Assembly (NCBI GenBank): GCA_009746045.1
Contig: RPFO01000041.1
Span: forward strand, 1,778,613 to 1,842,612
Direction: 5' to 3'
DNA length: 64,000 nucleotides
Source of the DNA: Mesostigma viride
Lineage: Eukaryota; Streptophyta; Mesostigmatophyceae; Mesostigmatales; Mesostigmataceae
Shown here: positions 31,324 through 40,375 of the stretch, piece by piece
Position numbering within the stretch: position 1 is the stretch's first letter
Layout of the letters: every line of letters begins with the position of its first letter
Made by a program: the position numbers and the translations under genes
Notes under the pieces: generated by a model
The model's input: the letters and a program-made list of their open reading frames with translations, nothing else
Databases searched by the model: none
What the model was told of the DNA's origin: nothing

Positions 31324-31851
31324 ATGACGGGACGCAAGAAAGTCGTGCTTCCGAAGAAGAAGGCGACCAAGAAGAAGGCAACACGGAGACATAGGGTGAG
31401 GGAAGATGGTCCAGAATTGAAGAGTTATCCTCCCGAATTGTACGGCATTCTCACGAACTATCTTCCCACGGACGACGCCATCCGTTTGGGCATGACGGAA
31501 CGTTCGGCCAACAACGCAGTAAATGAAGCGCTTATGGACGATAGACGACTAGAAAAGGACGCATTATATAGAGCCCAGCCAGGTCATGATGATTTGCCCA
31601 ACTGGAGTTTACCATACACGCAGCAACGATTTCGAGATGCTCTCGCTAGTTCCAGGAGTCGTGTACAGCTCCCACCGATGAGCCAATACGACGCTCCGTT
31701 ATCAGCCGCGGAGAATAAGCTTCGTAATCTCCAAGCCTTTATTAAAACGCGCGACCAGTTCGAGGACCAAGATCGATTTTACTCGGATTTCGACAAAAAG
31801 AGACGATCTCTCACGTCTCGCGTTCAAGGACAAAGAGCGTACAAGACATAG
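31324..31851 (+). CDS. Basic protein with F-box-like segment (175 residues)
   Basis: The N-terminus is Lys-rich (RKKVVLPKKKATKKKATRRH) and ends in RRHRVRE. It is followed at once by an F-box-like stretch (SYPPELYGILTNYLPTDDA, then IRLGMTERSANNAV). The rest is a charged helical region with PYTQQRFRDALASSRSR and SDFDKKRRSL. The protein at 32098 has the same order of blocks in a longer form, so the two are paralogues. The basic head may target the virion core or nucleus, and the F-box-like part may bind a host SKP1-like adaptor; both are inferences. Confidence 0.75.
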   Translation: MTGRKKVVLPKKKATKKKATRRHRVREDGPELKSYPPELYGILTNYLPTDDAIRLGMTERSANNAVNEALMDDRRLEKDALYRAQPGHDDLPNWSLPYTQQRFRDALASSRSRVQLPPMSQYDAPLSAAENKLRNLQAFIKTRDQFEDQDRFYSDFDKKRRSLTSRVQGQRAYKT

Positions 31852-32097
31852 AGGATGGTTCAAACAACCCGCGCCTCATTATATACCATCTGCGCCTAGG
31901 CCGAATTCCGGCTTCTTCATGACCAGAAAGTTGAACAATGACGCCGATTGGGAGATCGGATAAAAAACCCCCGTGATGCAGAAGACACTGACTTACAGAG
32001 TTTATAACCCAAAATTCGATCCCTACGTCACCGGAGAAATCGACCGGTGGAGACCCCGATCGACAAAATAAAAAAAAGACATATAACAAGAGTATCG

Positions 32098-32985
32098 ATG
32101 GTGACGAAAAGAAAAACCGCGCGTCCGAAGAGGAAGGCGACCAAGACGCGGAGACACAAGGTGCGTCAGGGTTTGCCCGCAGAAGTGTACGGCCTTGTGT
32201 CGAAGTACACCCCCACGGATGACGCGATGAGACTCAGCATGGTGGAGAAGTCCGCGAACAACGCGGTCTTAGAAGAACTCGCCGGCACACAGCGACTAGA
32301 AAGAGACGCGATCGAAAGCGCCCGTGCTTACGTGAGCGACCCCTTCTCGGCGCCAGACAGACAGCAAAACGAAAGATTCAGATACAATCTGCCATACTAC
32401 AAACAACAGTTACAGACAGCTCTCGAGAATTCGAGAGAGCGACAAGGACGTCCGCGGGCGCACCCGTACGACCGCCCCCCTAGCGAGGAATCTTCGAGAA
32501 TGCTCGTGAATCTGCAAAATCACATAAACGCGTTGGACAGGACGAACGACCCGAACTTATTGGCGGCACCGGATCGTTTTTTCACTGATTTTGACTCGAT
32601 GTCGCGAAGTTTAAACAAGCAATCGAGTGATGAACAGAATGCGAGGGGGGACCCATTTCGCGTCGGTCCACTTCCCACGCTGGCCGCCTACAATATCCGC
32701 GCCCCCCCCCCGCCTGGATACAGAGCTCCTCGGCGTTTGGGGACCGACAACTTGATGCAGCGTCGATTACACGAAATGGCGCGATGGGGTCTGAACTCTC
32801 AGAGACCTGCCGTGCGCGAAGTCCTGAGAATGAGAAACGTCGCGGCGGGATACGAACTCGCACCGGCTCCTAATCCTCAGAATCGCGAGCTAGCGGATAT
32901 CTTGGCAGGAGCGATACACGAACGTCCTGCCCGACCCCAACTCGGTCGAGGCAGAGGTCGCGGTAACCGCGGGGGGCGTGCATGA
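32098..32985 (+). CDS. Basic protein with F-box-like segment (295 residues)
   Basis: I chose the ATG at 32098, since AAAAAAAAGACATATAAC lies just upstream. The head is basic (KRKTARPKRKATKTRRHKVR) and is followed by GLPAEVYGLVSKYTPTDDAM and RLSMVEKSANNAVLEEL, an F-box-like helix-turn pattern. Next comes LPYYKQQLQTALENSRER and a Pro-rich segment, as in the paralogue at 31324. The extra C-terminal third has a poly-Pro stretch (RAPPPPGYRAP) and an Arg/Gly-rich RGG tail (GRGRGRGNRGG) that could bind nucleic acid. It is probably a tandem gene duplication with later extension. Confidence 0.75.
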   Translation: MVTKRKTARPKRKATKTRRHKVRQGLPAEVYGLVSKYTPTDDAMRLSMVEKSANNAVLEELAGTQRLERDAIESARAYVSDPFSAPDRQQNERFRYNLPYYKQQLQTALENSRERQGRPRAHPYDRPPSEESSRMLVNLQNHINALDRTNDPNLLAAPDRFFTDFDSMSRSLNKQSSDEQNARGDPFRVGPLPTLAAYNIRAPPPPGYRAPRRLGTDNLMQRRLHEMARWGLNSQRPAVREVLRMRNVAAGYELAPAPNPQNRELADILAGAIHERPARPQLGRGRGRGNRGGRA

Positions 32986-33022
32986 GAGACAAATGGAATA
33001 AATGTTATTAGTTGAATAATAA

Positions 33023-33340
33023 TTAATCATCATCCCAACCGTGGCAAACGACGTGGTGTCCTAGGACTATGTGACCAGGCAGGTTGTCCCACTCCTCCTT
33101 GGGGGGGATCTTCCTCCACACGTTGTACGTGCCTCCGTGACCATCCGTGTCCATGCATATCGTCTGCAAATAGCCTGTCTGTACATTAGGCCTCTTCTCA
33201 GAAGGTAACCCCTCTAGCTCTTCTATCGTCCATCCGGACCGCTTGTACTCTTCGTACGTCCACGTGGGAGGCGTTTCCATGTTCATCAAGTCCACTTTCT
33301 CTGTCAACTCATTGCCCATTTCGAACGCACCGCTATACAT
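33023..33340 (-). CDS. Small protein of unknown function (105 residues)
   Basis: This compact acidic frame has many Trp/Tyr (WTYEEYKRSGWTIEELEG; TYNVWRKIPPKEEWDNLPG) and an HHVVCHGW tail. I recognise no family. It abuts the next minus-strand gene (33340-34236): its ATG overlaps the last base of that gene's stop region, suggesting tight co-orientation. Upstream on its strand there is no intergenic space for a promoter except inside the neighbouring gene's 3' end. Confidence 0.65.
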   Translation of the reverse strand: MYSGAFEMGNELTEKVDLMNMETPPTWTYEEYKRSGWTIEELEGLPSEKRPNVQTGYLQTICMDTDGHGGTYNVWRKIPPKEEWDNLPGHIVLGHHVVCHGWDDD

Positions 33341-34287
33341 TAGTACATGTTATTAATGAAGGGCATCAGGGACTCCAGCGGGTTAGCAGGAGCCTGACGT
33401 TGGATTCCCCGTGATGCGCCGTATCCTCGCACGCGATGGGTGTCGAGGAGGGTCTTGATGTAGTTGAGGACGAGCTCTCTCTGTCCCTTTTCGAAGGCGG
33501 GCAGGTCCGGATCGGCTCGGCTCACCGCCATGGTGATCATGCTCTTGTAATTTTCGAGCCCCGAGTGCGCTGCGTGGGGGTCGAGATTGACAAGGTATTG
33601 GAACAGGACGTGGAATTGGGGGAAGTAGTCACCCTCGATGAGCCTCAACACGTCGATGGTCGCGCGACATCCCTCGGCGAGGTCCATCATCATCGAGACG
33701 GCGTCGGCGGCCATGCGATCCAGACCGGACACGAGCGACTCTTTATCCCTCATGTCCTTCACGATCTCCGGATGCTGCATGAGGTAGAGACAGGACTTTC
33801 GCTGGAATCCCAGCTTCTTGACCTGCAGGTCCAGTCTCCACATGTCGACCTCCGTGAAAGGATGGCGGGTGATGGGGTCCGCGAAATTTCCGGAACAGAG
33901 GACAGTTTCGCACAGACGGACGCAATGAAACCCGATCACCTGGCGGTGGGGCAGTATGAATTTGAAAACCGCCTCTTTGGAAGGGAGATCGTCCATCGTG
34001 ATGGGGTCTTGGCGATTGCGCGGAATCAGAGCCAGGCGCTTGCGAATGGTGTGACGCGCGCGGAGAAAAGGACGCAGGGAGCGCACCCATCTCTGGATCT
34101 TCGTGGCCGCGAAGTGCATCGTCAGTTTCTCCTCGATCTCCCTCCTCAAAATGGTTGGACGAATTTGTAAGCCACGCGAGGACGCGATTTTGCGCAAAGT
34201 CGACGTCGTCACCGTATCCCAGCATCGTGTAGGCATATTCTTCCATTTTCTACAATGTCTACGGAGGTAATCTACCTTCATTGGCAT
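33340..34287 (-). CDS. SAP-like / IQ-motif protein with DPIT repeats
   Basis: The frame allows starts at 34287, 34281 or 34236; the last (MPTRCWDTV) best fits the domain start, giving 298 residues. Residues shortly after that start (TLRKIASSRGLQIRPTILRR, then EIEEKL) look like a SAP DNA-binding helix pair. An IQ-like helix follows (AATKIQRWVRSLRPFLRARH). Two DPIT motifs (RQDPITMDDLP and FADPITRHPFTEVDM) then flank a region with a Cys-rich core, reminiscent of a U-box-like fold reported in other large DNA viruses. Function is unknown; a chromatin- or DNA-associated scaffold is an inference. Confidence 0.7.
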   Translation of the reverse strand: MPMKVDYLRRHCRKWKNMPTRCWDTVTTSTLRKIASSRGLQIRPTILRREIEEKLTMHFAATKIQRWVRSLRPFLRARHTIRKRLALIPRNRQDPITMDDLPSKEAVFKFILPHRQVIGFHCVRLCETVLCSGNFADPITRHPFTEVDMWRLDLQVKKLGFQRKSCLYLMQHPEIVKDMRDKESLVSGLDRMAADAVSMMMDLAEGCRATIDVLRLIEGDYFPQFHVLFQYLVNLDPHAAHSGLENYKSMITMAVSRADPDLPAFEKGQRELVLNYIKTLLDTHRVRGYGASRGIQRQAPANPLESLMPFINNMY

Positions 34288-34683
34288 GCACGCATGTCTC
34301 TAGCGCGCTGGGGTGGAGCACGCTCTCACAATGAGAGGGAGGTATTAATGGAGTCGCATCCAACCTCCCTTGCAAAAAAGGAGGGAAAAAAAGGCGGGAA
34401 ACTCTCATTTCTGATTGGTCCAAATTTGGTCCTTCTAGAAGATTCCGTGGTCCAGTCAGCATCTTGGTTCTGATTGGTCCAAATCCGATTCTTCTAGAAG
34501 GTCCACTGGTCCAGTCGGTACCTTGGTTCTGATTGGTCCAAATTGGTCCTTCTAGAAGCTCGACTCTGATTGGCTGATTTCCTTATCCCTTCCCATTGCC
34601 AAGTACCATAAAGGAGACGCCCGGGTAAGACAGAAGGCACAGACACAAGCGCGCGCGCACCACCAATACAAGCAACCATCACC
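34288..34683 (+). promoter_or_regulatory. Promoter with three HSE plus CCAAT units and TATA-like box
   Basis: Three tandem units of about 59 bp each carry an inverted CCAAT box (TGATTGGTCC, near 34412, 34471 and 34530) and a perfect heat-shock-element core TTCTAGAA (34433, 34492, 34550). A fourth ATTGG follows at 34568. CATAAAGG at 34607-34614 stands where a TATA box would, and a leader of 60-70 bases with ACACAAGCGCGCGCGCACC precedes the ATG at 34684. The layout is that of a nuclear Pol II, stress-responsive promoter. Confidence 0.7.
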
Positions 34684-35559
34684 ATGTTGAAGCTCACGCC
34701 CGAATTGGAGTCTGCCATCCACAAAGCGGCTCTTATTCTCACAGGGAGCGCCGCAAAGAGCGACGTGTGCAAGGAAGTCGGCAACATCTTGCTGGATGCC
34801 ACGATGTCATCTTTCCCAACGCGCGACTTCGACTTTTTCGCAGCCGGTGATCTGGCCACGGCCCTGCGTACAGCGCGCATGACGAGCGACCCCAAGCAAT
34901 TTTTGAGCGAGCTGGAAAACATGGCGAGTTCTATCGGGTTCTGTGGCCTTTTTGGTTACGACGGCATCGCGATGTCTGGGCGCGATTGGAGGTACATTTT
35001 TCGGACCGGATACATCGCGTTTGGCCTGGACTTCATTCCCCCTGAGCCGCCCGCTATTCGGGAGTTGTTCTTTTCCGGGAATACGTGGGAGTCGAGGCAC
35101 TTCGCCTCCTACATCAAGAAGGACATGGGTCTTCTCGTCGCGACCGGAGAGGCCGTCAACATTTTCTTCCACTCGCAAGGGAAGAGCAGGAAAGCGCGCG
35201 ACTACCTTTTCTTCTTGCTGCAATTGTGCATGGACTATTACCGCGCCGAGGCTGTGATGTTTTGCCTCTCGGCTCACCTCATCTCGATCATCAAGACGGG
35301 CACGTCTCTGTCGATCATGGAGCCGCTTGTAGGCGACGTTCTGGAGCGCTTCAGTCTGATCACGTTCGCCGAAAGCGACAAGGAGAACATCCTCCCAGGC
35401 TTCATGATGGAATTAGTCATGGACACGGAACTCAAACGATCCCTCTTCGAGAAGGATAGCGAGCGCGAACCGCTTCAGGATATCACCCATCAGCATGTGA
35501 CGAAGGCCCCAAGGCTCATCGGATGCTTTGAGGATGATGGCTTTCACTTTGTCGCATAG
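34684..35559 (+). CDS. Unknown protein under a heat-shock-like promoter (291 residues)
   Basis: The ATG at 34684 has a CACCATG context and follows the HSE/CCAAT promoter. The protein is soluble-looking and mainly helical, with an N-terminal helix (LTPELESAIHKAALILTGSA), an aromatic middle part (DWRYIFRTGYIAFGLDFIPP) and a helical Cys-containing segment (YLFFLLQLCMDYYRAEAVMF). I recognise no domain. The unusual promoter suggests early or stress-coupled expression. If viral, it would be a good candidate for a host-interaction protein; that is an inference only. Confidence 0.75.
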   Translation: MLKLTPELESAIHKAALILTGSAAKSDVCKEVGNILLDATMSSFPTRDFDFFAAGDLATALRTARMTSDPKQFLSELENMASSIGFCGLFGYDGIAMSGRDWRYIFRTGYIAFGLDFIPPEPPAIRELFFSGNTWESRHFASYIKKDMGLLVATGEAVNIFFHSQGKSRKARDYLFFLLQLCMDYYRAEAVMFCLSAHLISIIKTGTSLSIMEPLVGDVLERFSLITFAESDKENILPGFMMELVMDTELKRSLFEKDSEREPLQDITHQHVTKAPRLIGCFEDDGFHFVA

Positions 35560-35620
35560 AGTGTAAACTATCTGATGCATTATAACGTATTATTTGAAAT
35601 AAACAAACATTCACACAAAC

Positions 35621-35698
35621 ATGGGTGACAAAAAAAATAACTACATGCTAAACATGATGACAACAAGTGTGCATGGGATCCTGCTTTACAAAACCTAA
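35621..35698 (+). CDS. Possible 25-residue upstream ORF
   Basis: The first ATG after the AT-rich spacer starts a 25-codon frame (MGDKKNNYML...) that overlaps the start of the next small gene in another frame. It may be a leader ORF or noise. Nothing supports a function. Confidence 0.25.
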   Translation: MGDKKNNYMLNMMTTSVHGILLYKT

Positions 35699-35852
35699 TA
35701 ACAGACCTACTAGTTTTTCGTCTGGCGACTCCTACGTGGTATTTAACGGCCGAGTGATCCATGAGCCGAAATACGAAAGCGAGAAGTCGGTAGCAGGAGT
35801 TCCTCCTCGCTTACGTGGCGAGGATCGAGCTCGGCCTATCATTGCACTATAG
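35673..35852 (+). CDS. Small putatively myristoylated protein (59 residues)
   Basis: Starting at the ATG 35673 the protein begins MGSCFTKP, which fits the N-myristoylation rule (Gly2, small residue at position 6, basic residue at 7), with Cys4 available for palmitoylation. The rest is polar (SSGDSYVVFNGRVIHEPKYE) with no other motif. Dual acylation would put it on membranes; in giant viruses such small proteins often sit at the inner virion membrane. The ORF could also be read from 35667, but that would bury the Gly. Confidence 0.55.
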   Translation: MGSCFTKPNNRPTSFSSGDSYVVFNGRVIHEPKYESEKSVAGVPPRLRGEDRARPIIAL

Positions 35853-35975
35853 ACACGCCGTACATTAGAATATAGATAAAAACGGCTTCGATACAAAATA
35901 AAACGGTGCAGGCGTCGGCTATATAAACAAAAAAATAGCAGGATGGGATGGTAGATAGCTGCGAACCAGCAGAAA
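35853..35975 (+). promoter_or_regulatory. TATATAA element upstream of the 35976 gene
   Basis: GGCTATATAAACAAAAAAATAG lies at about 35917-35938, some 40-55 bases before the ATG at 35976. Its composition matches the AT-rich viral promoter type. Confidence 0.5.
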
Positions 35976-37040
35976 ATGGAGATCGTGCGACAGGAAGTTC
36001 GAAGGGGGATGAACGAAGAGGAGAAACGCCTCGCGTCTTTGATGTGCGAGTTTCTATCTTCGGAGCGAGTCACGGTCCCTTATGAGAACACCGTGAGCAC
36101 AAAACATTTTTTCGACGTGTTCGGGGATTTCTGTGCGGACAAAGGCCAGTCGCGGTACGAGATGGACAAGAAGGACAAACGTTTTTGGATCTCTCTGCTA
36201 TCGGAGTTCTCTATCGGCGTGAATTTCGGAGAGAGAGGCGCCGTGTCTTCTCTGGCGGTGCATCCCGGTGTGCGAGGGGAGATAAAGAACAAGGAACTTC
36301 TGCCTATCCCACCTTCGGTAGCTACCATGCAGTTTCCGACAGGGGCGAACATTCCCATGGACGTGTCTTCCTACTTGAAGGAGTTGGCAGGGGACAAGGC
36401 GCGGATCCCTGACTTGAACGACGGGTCGCTGTGGAGATGGCGAGATCTTACCTGGCCGCATATGGAGCCTTACATGCTCCATTCGATCCACGAGTACTTG
36501 AAGGCGTTGAAGCATCAAAAGAAGAAGCTACATCCAGACATGTACACATGGGTTCGCATGTACCGCAACATGATCTCGGATTACCTATACGACCACAATC
36601 AAGAGAAGTTAAAGCGAGGCAAGAAGGGAGACTTTTTCCGCGCGGAGTGTGGGTGGTCGGACGACGAAGACATGACATCGACAGGCAAGAAGAAGAGGGA
36701 GGACGATTCAAGCATGATGGAATTGTTCGACTTATTTATGAACGGCCGTCTCGTCTTGGAAGACCCCTCGGGTGCGGTGCCGACGTCGGTGCTGCTCCAC
36801 TTGTTTTGTGACCGATTCTTGAAAGGGAAGAAGACCTTGACCCACGAGCGTCTGCGGGAGTTGGCGACGAAGTGGGGTCTCACCTGCACCGGACGAAAGA
36901 GGAGAGACGTGGGTGGTGGCAAGAAGATAAACACCACGTGGGTGGAGGGGATCCGAGTGGCGGATGGGGTGGACGTTAGCGGGGTTCTAGGACTGGGAGG
37001 CGAGGAGACAGAGGAGAGGGGGGAGGACTCGGAGTGCTAA
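35976..37040 (+). CDS. Unknown protein with two winged-helix-like segments (354 residues)
   Basis: Residues 40-85 (VSTKHFFDVFGDFCADKGQ, then DKKDKRFWISLLSEF) and about 262-315 (VPTSVLLHLFCDRFLKGKK, then THERLRELATKWGLTCTGRK) share a pattern of helix, basic loop, helix and a final strand. It resembles the small winged-helix domain found at the C-terminus of D5-like primase-helicases. Between them lies a Trp-rich helical region and a Lys-rich stretch with SDDEDMTSTGKKKRED. I infer a DNA-binding role. The C-terminus is Gly/Glu-rich. The resemblance is by eye only. Confidence 0.65.
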   Translation: MEIVRQEVRRGMNEEEKRLASLMCEFLSSERVTVPYENTVSTKHFFDVFGDFCADKGQSRYEMDKKDKRFWISLLSEFSIGVNFGERGAVSSLAVHPGVRGEIKNKELLPIPPSVATMQFPTGANIPMDVSSYLKELAGDKARIPDLNDGSLWRWRDLTWPHMEPYMLHSIHEYLKALKHQKKKLHPDMYTWVRMYRNMISDYLYDHNQEKLKRGKKGDFFRAECGWSDDEDMTSTGKKKREDDSSMMELFDLFMNGRLVLEDPSGAVPTSVLLHLFCDRFLKGKKTLTHERLRELATKWGLTCTGRKRRDVGGGKKINTTWVEGIRVADGVDVSGVLGLGGEETEERGEDSEC

Positions 37041-37088
37041 TTAGATATACTACTACGTTTCAAAAAAAGAGGCTGCAAATGAACGCAC

Positions 37089-37343
37089 TCAAGGGAGGCG
37101 TTGTAGCACCTTTATCAGTTCATCGACGTAGACCGCCTTGAGTTCTGGCGTCGTGATCGGAAGTTCCCTGTTGATTAACCGATCTTCTACATGGGACAGC
37201 AGGAGTTGCGCTGTGGCCGGGGAAACTCCTAAACTCGTTTGGAACGTTTTCAGCAGAAGTCCTCTTTGCTCTGGTGTTATGATAGAAGGATCGTGTGGAT
37301 TTTGATAGTCTTCCATAAATATGAGACGAAGGTCCCTGTACAT
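37089..37343 (-). CDS. Small helical protein of unknown function (84 residues)
   Basis: A compact, mostly helical frame (TPEQRGLLLKTFQTSLGVS; PATAQLLLSHVEDRLINREL) ends in VDELIKVLQRLP. A plausible promoter, TTTATCATATGATAATTTAATAAATG, lies upstream on its strand (about 37349-37375). No family is recognised. It is convergent with the gene ending at 37040. Confidence 0.6.
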   Translation of the reverse strand: MYRDLRLIFMEDYQNPHDPSIITPEQRGLLLKTFQTSLGVSPATAQLLLSHVEDRLINRELPITTPELKAVYVDELIKVLQRLP

Positions 37344-37433
37344 GGTTATTTTATCATATGATAATTTAATAAATGCATCTTAAAAAGGGAGCCGGGAACG
37401 TCTTTTTTTAACTGACTTTTTTTTTATGGGAGC

Positions 37434-38366
37434 ATGAGTATTATGGGGCGCGCGAAGAAAACCGGGCACGGGATGAGTGCCGGGTCCGCCAAACGGCGGA
37501 GGGACGATAACAGCCAATACGAAACCCACAGCACGGGGCGGTCCATAGTGCTCGACGGACGCAACTACCCCCTGGATTTTACGTACAAACCCCGGCTTTT
37601 CCACGCGGGGAAGCCGTCAAGAGACGTGGTGGTCAATTTCCCAGATAACTACCCGTTCACGGATCTCTATGTTCGCGCTGGCAATCTGGGATCCTTGGCG
37701 GTAGATAACCATGGCGAAGGGTTGTATTACGCTCTATTTAAAGTGAACACTGCCCAGAACAACCTGCTATCGGATCACGCGAGCCAGGGAGAAAAGGACG
37801 CGATGAGAGGTCTCGGCAAAGACATCTTTTGGAGAGGCGTCGACGCGAACAGGAGGCTGCTGGACGACCCCGTGCACGGGCGGGTGTGGCTGTCCGCGCA
37901 AGGACGCGTGGGGGGGAGGGAAGCGAAGTACGTACACCCGGACCCCGATGACGCCACCATGGACGCTCCCTGGGCGCTCATCGACGAGTACCCGATCACG
38001 TCGCGCCAAGTGGAGGATGAACTCGAACAATTGGAACCCGACAAGGACCCCTTTTCCTTATTGTGGAAGAGGGGCGGCGAACTCCAAAACAATCTCAAGC
38101 TAGTGAACCACTACGAGAGGCTCGGCATGGAGGTGGAGGATTCCAGGAACGGGCTCGCCGTCACGATGGCGTCCACACCCGACAAGATCATGAGGGCCTG
38201 CACGGGGCACGGGTGCACAAACCAGCACTGCGTCCACCGCCAACATTGCAACGTCTGGAACGCCAGGACCTGCCGATGGTGCACTAAACCGGTGACGGGA
38301 AGGAGACGCAAATGCGCGAGGCACTCGACACAACAGTCTTATGCTCGCGTCCGTCCACGCCGATAG
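37434..38366 (+). CDS. Unknown protein with C-terminal Cys/His cluster (310 residues)
   Basis: The N-terminus is basic (GRAKKTGHGMSAGSAKRRRD), as in several neighbours. A globular domain follows (RSIVLDGRNYPLDFTYKPRL, then NYPFTDLYVRAGNLG). The C-terminal 55 residues are Cys/His-rich: C-x4-C, H-C-x2-H-x2-C, then C-x2-C...C-x2-H. This probably makes two zinc-binding sites, and the protein finishes in a basic RVRPRR tail. A nucleic-acid-binding virion protein is possible. The start could also be the Met at codon 4 or 14. Just beyond its stop the convergent interrupted gene ends. Confidence 0.7.
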   Translation: MSIMGRAKKTGHGMSAGSAKRRRDDNSQYETHSTGRSIVLDGRNYPLDFTYKPRLFHAGKPSRDVVVNFPDNYPFTDLYVRAGNLGSLAVDNHGEGLYYALFKVNTAQNNLLSDHASQGEKDAMRGLGKDIFWRGVDANRRLLDDPVHGRVWLSAQGRVGGREAKYVHPDPDDATMDAPWALIDEYPITSRQVEDELEQLEPDKDPFSLLWKRGGELQNNLKLVNHYERLGMEVEDSRNGLAVTMASTPDKIMRACTGHGCTNQHCVHRQHCNVWNARTCRWCTKPVTGRRRKCARHSTQQSYARVRPRR

Positions 38367-38412
38367 AAGCAAGATCAAGAGACAAACTGTATTGGGACGC
38401 GGAGATTACTAT

Positions 38413-40375
38413 TTCATGTCCCACGTAGCTCCCACAAAAACCAGCATCTTCATTAAAACAATAAGTGGAAGCATACATGTGACACTAATTGACATGCCCG
38501 GAGGCACGCCGTTCAAGGCCCTTCATGAAGTACGTTGCCCTAGAGGCAACCAAGACAAGGGTGGGTGGGTGGGGAGCAAAGAAAGAGGCCGACAAAACCA
38601 GCCAGAGCGGCTTTTAGTCGCAAAACCTCCCTTATCCCTAGCTAACTGACATCATTAAACCCTTATGTTTAGTGGATGCTAGTAAGACGCTAACCGTACA
38701 GACCGGGGGTAGAATATCCCGAATCTGCACGGCTAGTATTAAATAATGCGTAGGTTGTTCTTTTCAGGGGCACTGCACCTCACGCCCCGTTCCGCCCGGG
38801 TATAATCAACCCAAGCGCGGAACGCACATTTTATTTAATTCATTTTTCAACCATGCACTATATTGCATCTACTAATCACAAAAGCTCTAGCCAAACAGCT
38901 ACGAGTAAACACTGCGACCTATAAGCCGCTCATCCAGCGGCCTCTTGTTCCCGCATTCACGTATAGAAGAAACTCCGTTCAAAGAACCCCGATTCATGTC
39001 CCACGTAGCTCCCACAAAAACCAGCATCTTCATTAAAACAATAAGTGGAAGCATACATGTGACACTAATTGACATGCCCGGAGGCACGCCGTTCAAGGCC
39101 CTTCATGAAGTACGTTGCCCAATCACCCCCGCCCTGGCTTTCCCTTGAAGCCGCACTCCACCTTGCTCGTTGTCACAAGTGACCGCCCTGCCGCAAAACG
39201 GGAGCCCCCCCACATCGGGAGGCGTGTGCCCGGCGGCTGTGGATGCATGGCCAGGCCCAAAAAGGCCCAGCGCATTTGCACTGCGATTGCGCACGGCCAG
39301 CCTATCATGACCCCTCTCGGGGCCCCGAGTCGGTACCGCTATGGCCGTCTCCCCATAGACCCGGGGTGCTTCGAGAAAAAACGTGGACCTAGCCCAGGCC
39401 CCGCCAGCCCGGATGCCCGAGGCCACAGCCCCAGGCACCTGGCTGAACGAGAGTCCGTTCAGCCAAGACCGCATTCCCCCCCGAGGTTTCTATGCGTGGG
39501 GAAAAAATTTCTAGCTTAGACGCTTTTCCCATCGCCGTCCCCAGCCCCAACCACCCCCCCTCGGCGGAAGGCAATTGCAAAGTTTGCTGGCCAGCAGCAA
39601 TTTCCGAAGAAAAAGCCGCAGGCCGCGGACCGAGACACGGGTCGCCAGTGCCAGCCATCCGGCTCCAACCCGGGGTGCAAGCATCCCCAGGTACGGAGCA
39701 CCAGCTCGCGCACTGGGCCGACCAAGCGACAGTTGAGCACCTGTCACGGCATCCGGCCCACCAAAGACCCCAAGCTGGGGAAAAGGTGCGGACCGGAGGT
39801 AATCTTTTTCTTTTCTTTTAGTTAACCGGGCGAGGAACTACGCCTGGCCGGTTAACAACTGGAAGTCTCACCACTGGCCAAGTGGCCAGTGCAACCAGTG
39901 CTTTTGGGATTTTGCTCCGCAGCACCCATAGCTGCGGCTGCCGCCGCAACGACAACGAGCAAAGAAAGAGGCCGACAAAACCAGCCAGAGCGGCTTTTAG
40001 TCGCAAAACCTCCCTTATCCCTAGCTAACTGACATCATTAAACCCTTATGTTTAGTGGATGCTAGTAAGACGCTAACCTTACAGACCGGGGGTAGAATAT
40101 CCCGAATCTGCACGGCTAGTATTAAATAATGCGTAGGTTGTTCTTTTCAGGGGCACTGCACCTCACGCCCCGTTCCGCCCGGGTATAATCAACCCAAGCG
40201 CGGAACGCACATTTTATTTAATTCATTTTTCAACCATGCACTATATTGCATCTACTAATCACAAAAGCTCTAGCCAAACAGCTACGAGTAAACACTGCGA
40301 CCTATAAGCCGCTCATCCAGCGGCCTCTTGTTCCCGCATTCACGTATAGAAGAAACTCCGTTCAAAGAACCCCGA
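38413..40375. mobile_element. Unclassified insertion, two head-to-tail copies of one unit
   Basis: The order is X1 (38413-38540), 34-bp spacer, Y1 (38575-38992), X2 (38993-39120), 836-bp spacer, Y2 (39957-40375). X1 and X2 are 128 bp and nearly identical, as are Y1 and Y2 (418-419 bp). So a complete unit and a deleted unit stand in tandem. Edges are TTCATGTCCC and AACCCCGA, with a candidate 6-bp duplication TACTAT (38407-38412) and TAGTAT (40376-40381), one mismatch. No coding frame is convincing. Y holds the hairpin CGTTCCGC/GCGGAACG, and the long spacer holds GTTAACCGG/CCGGTTAAC. The insert sits at the stop codon of an interrupted viral gene. Confidence 0.65.

Noticed and set aside
38341-39148. 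Plus-strand frames with SHVAPTKTSIFIKTISG repeated
   Set aside because: The repeat is block X of the tandem insertion; the frame continues differently in each copy and shows no domain.
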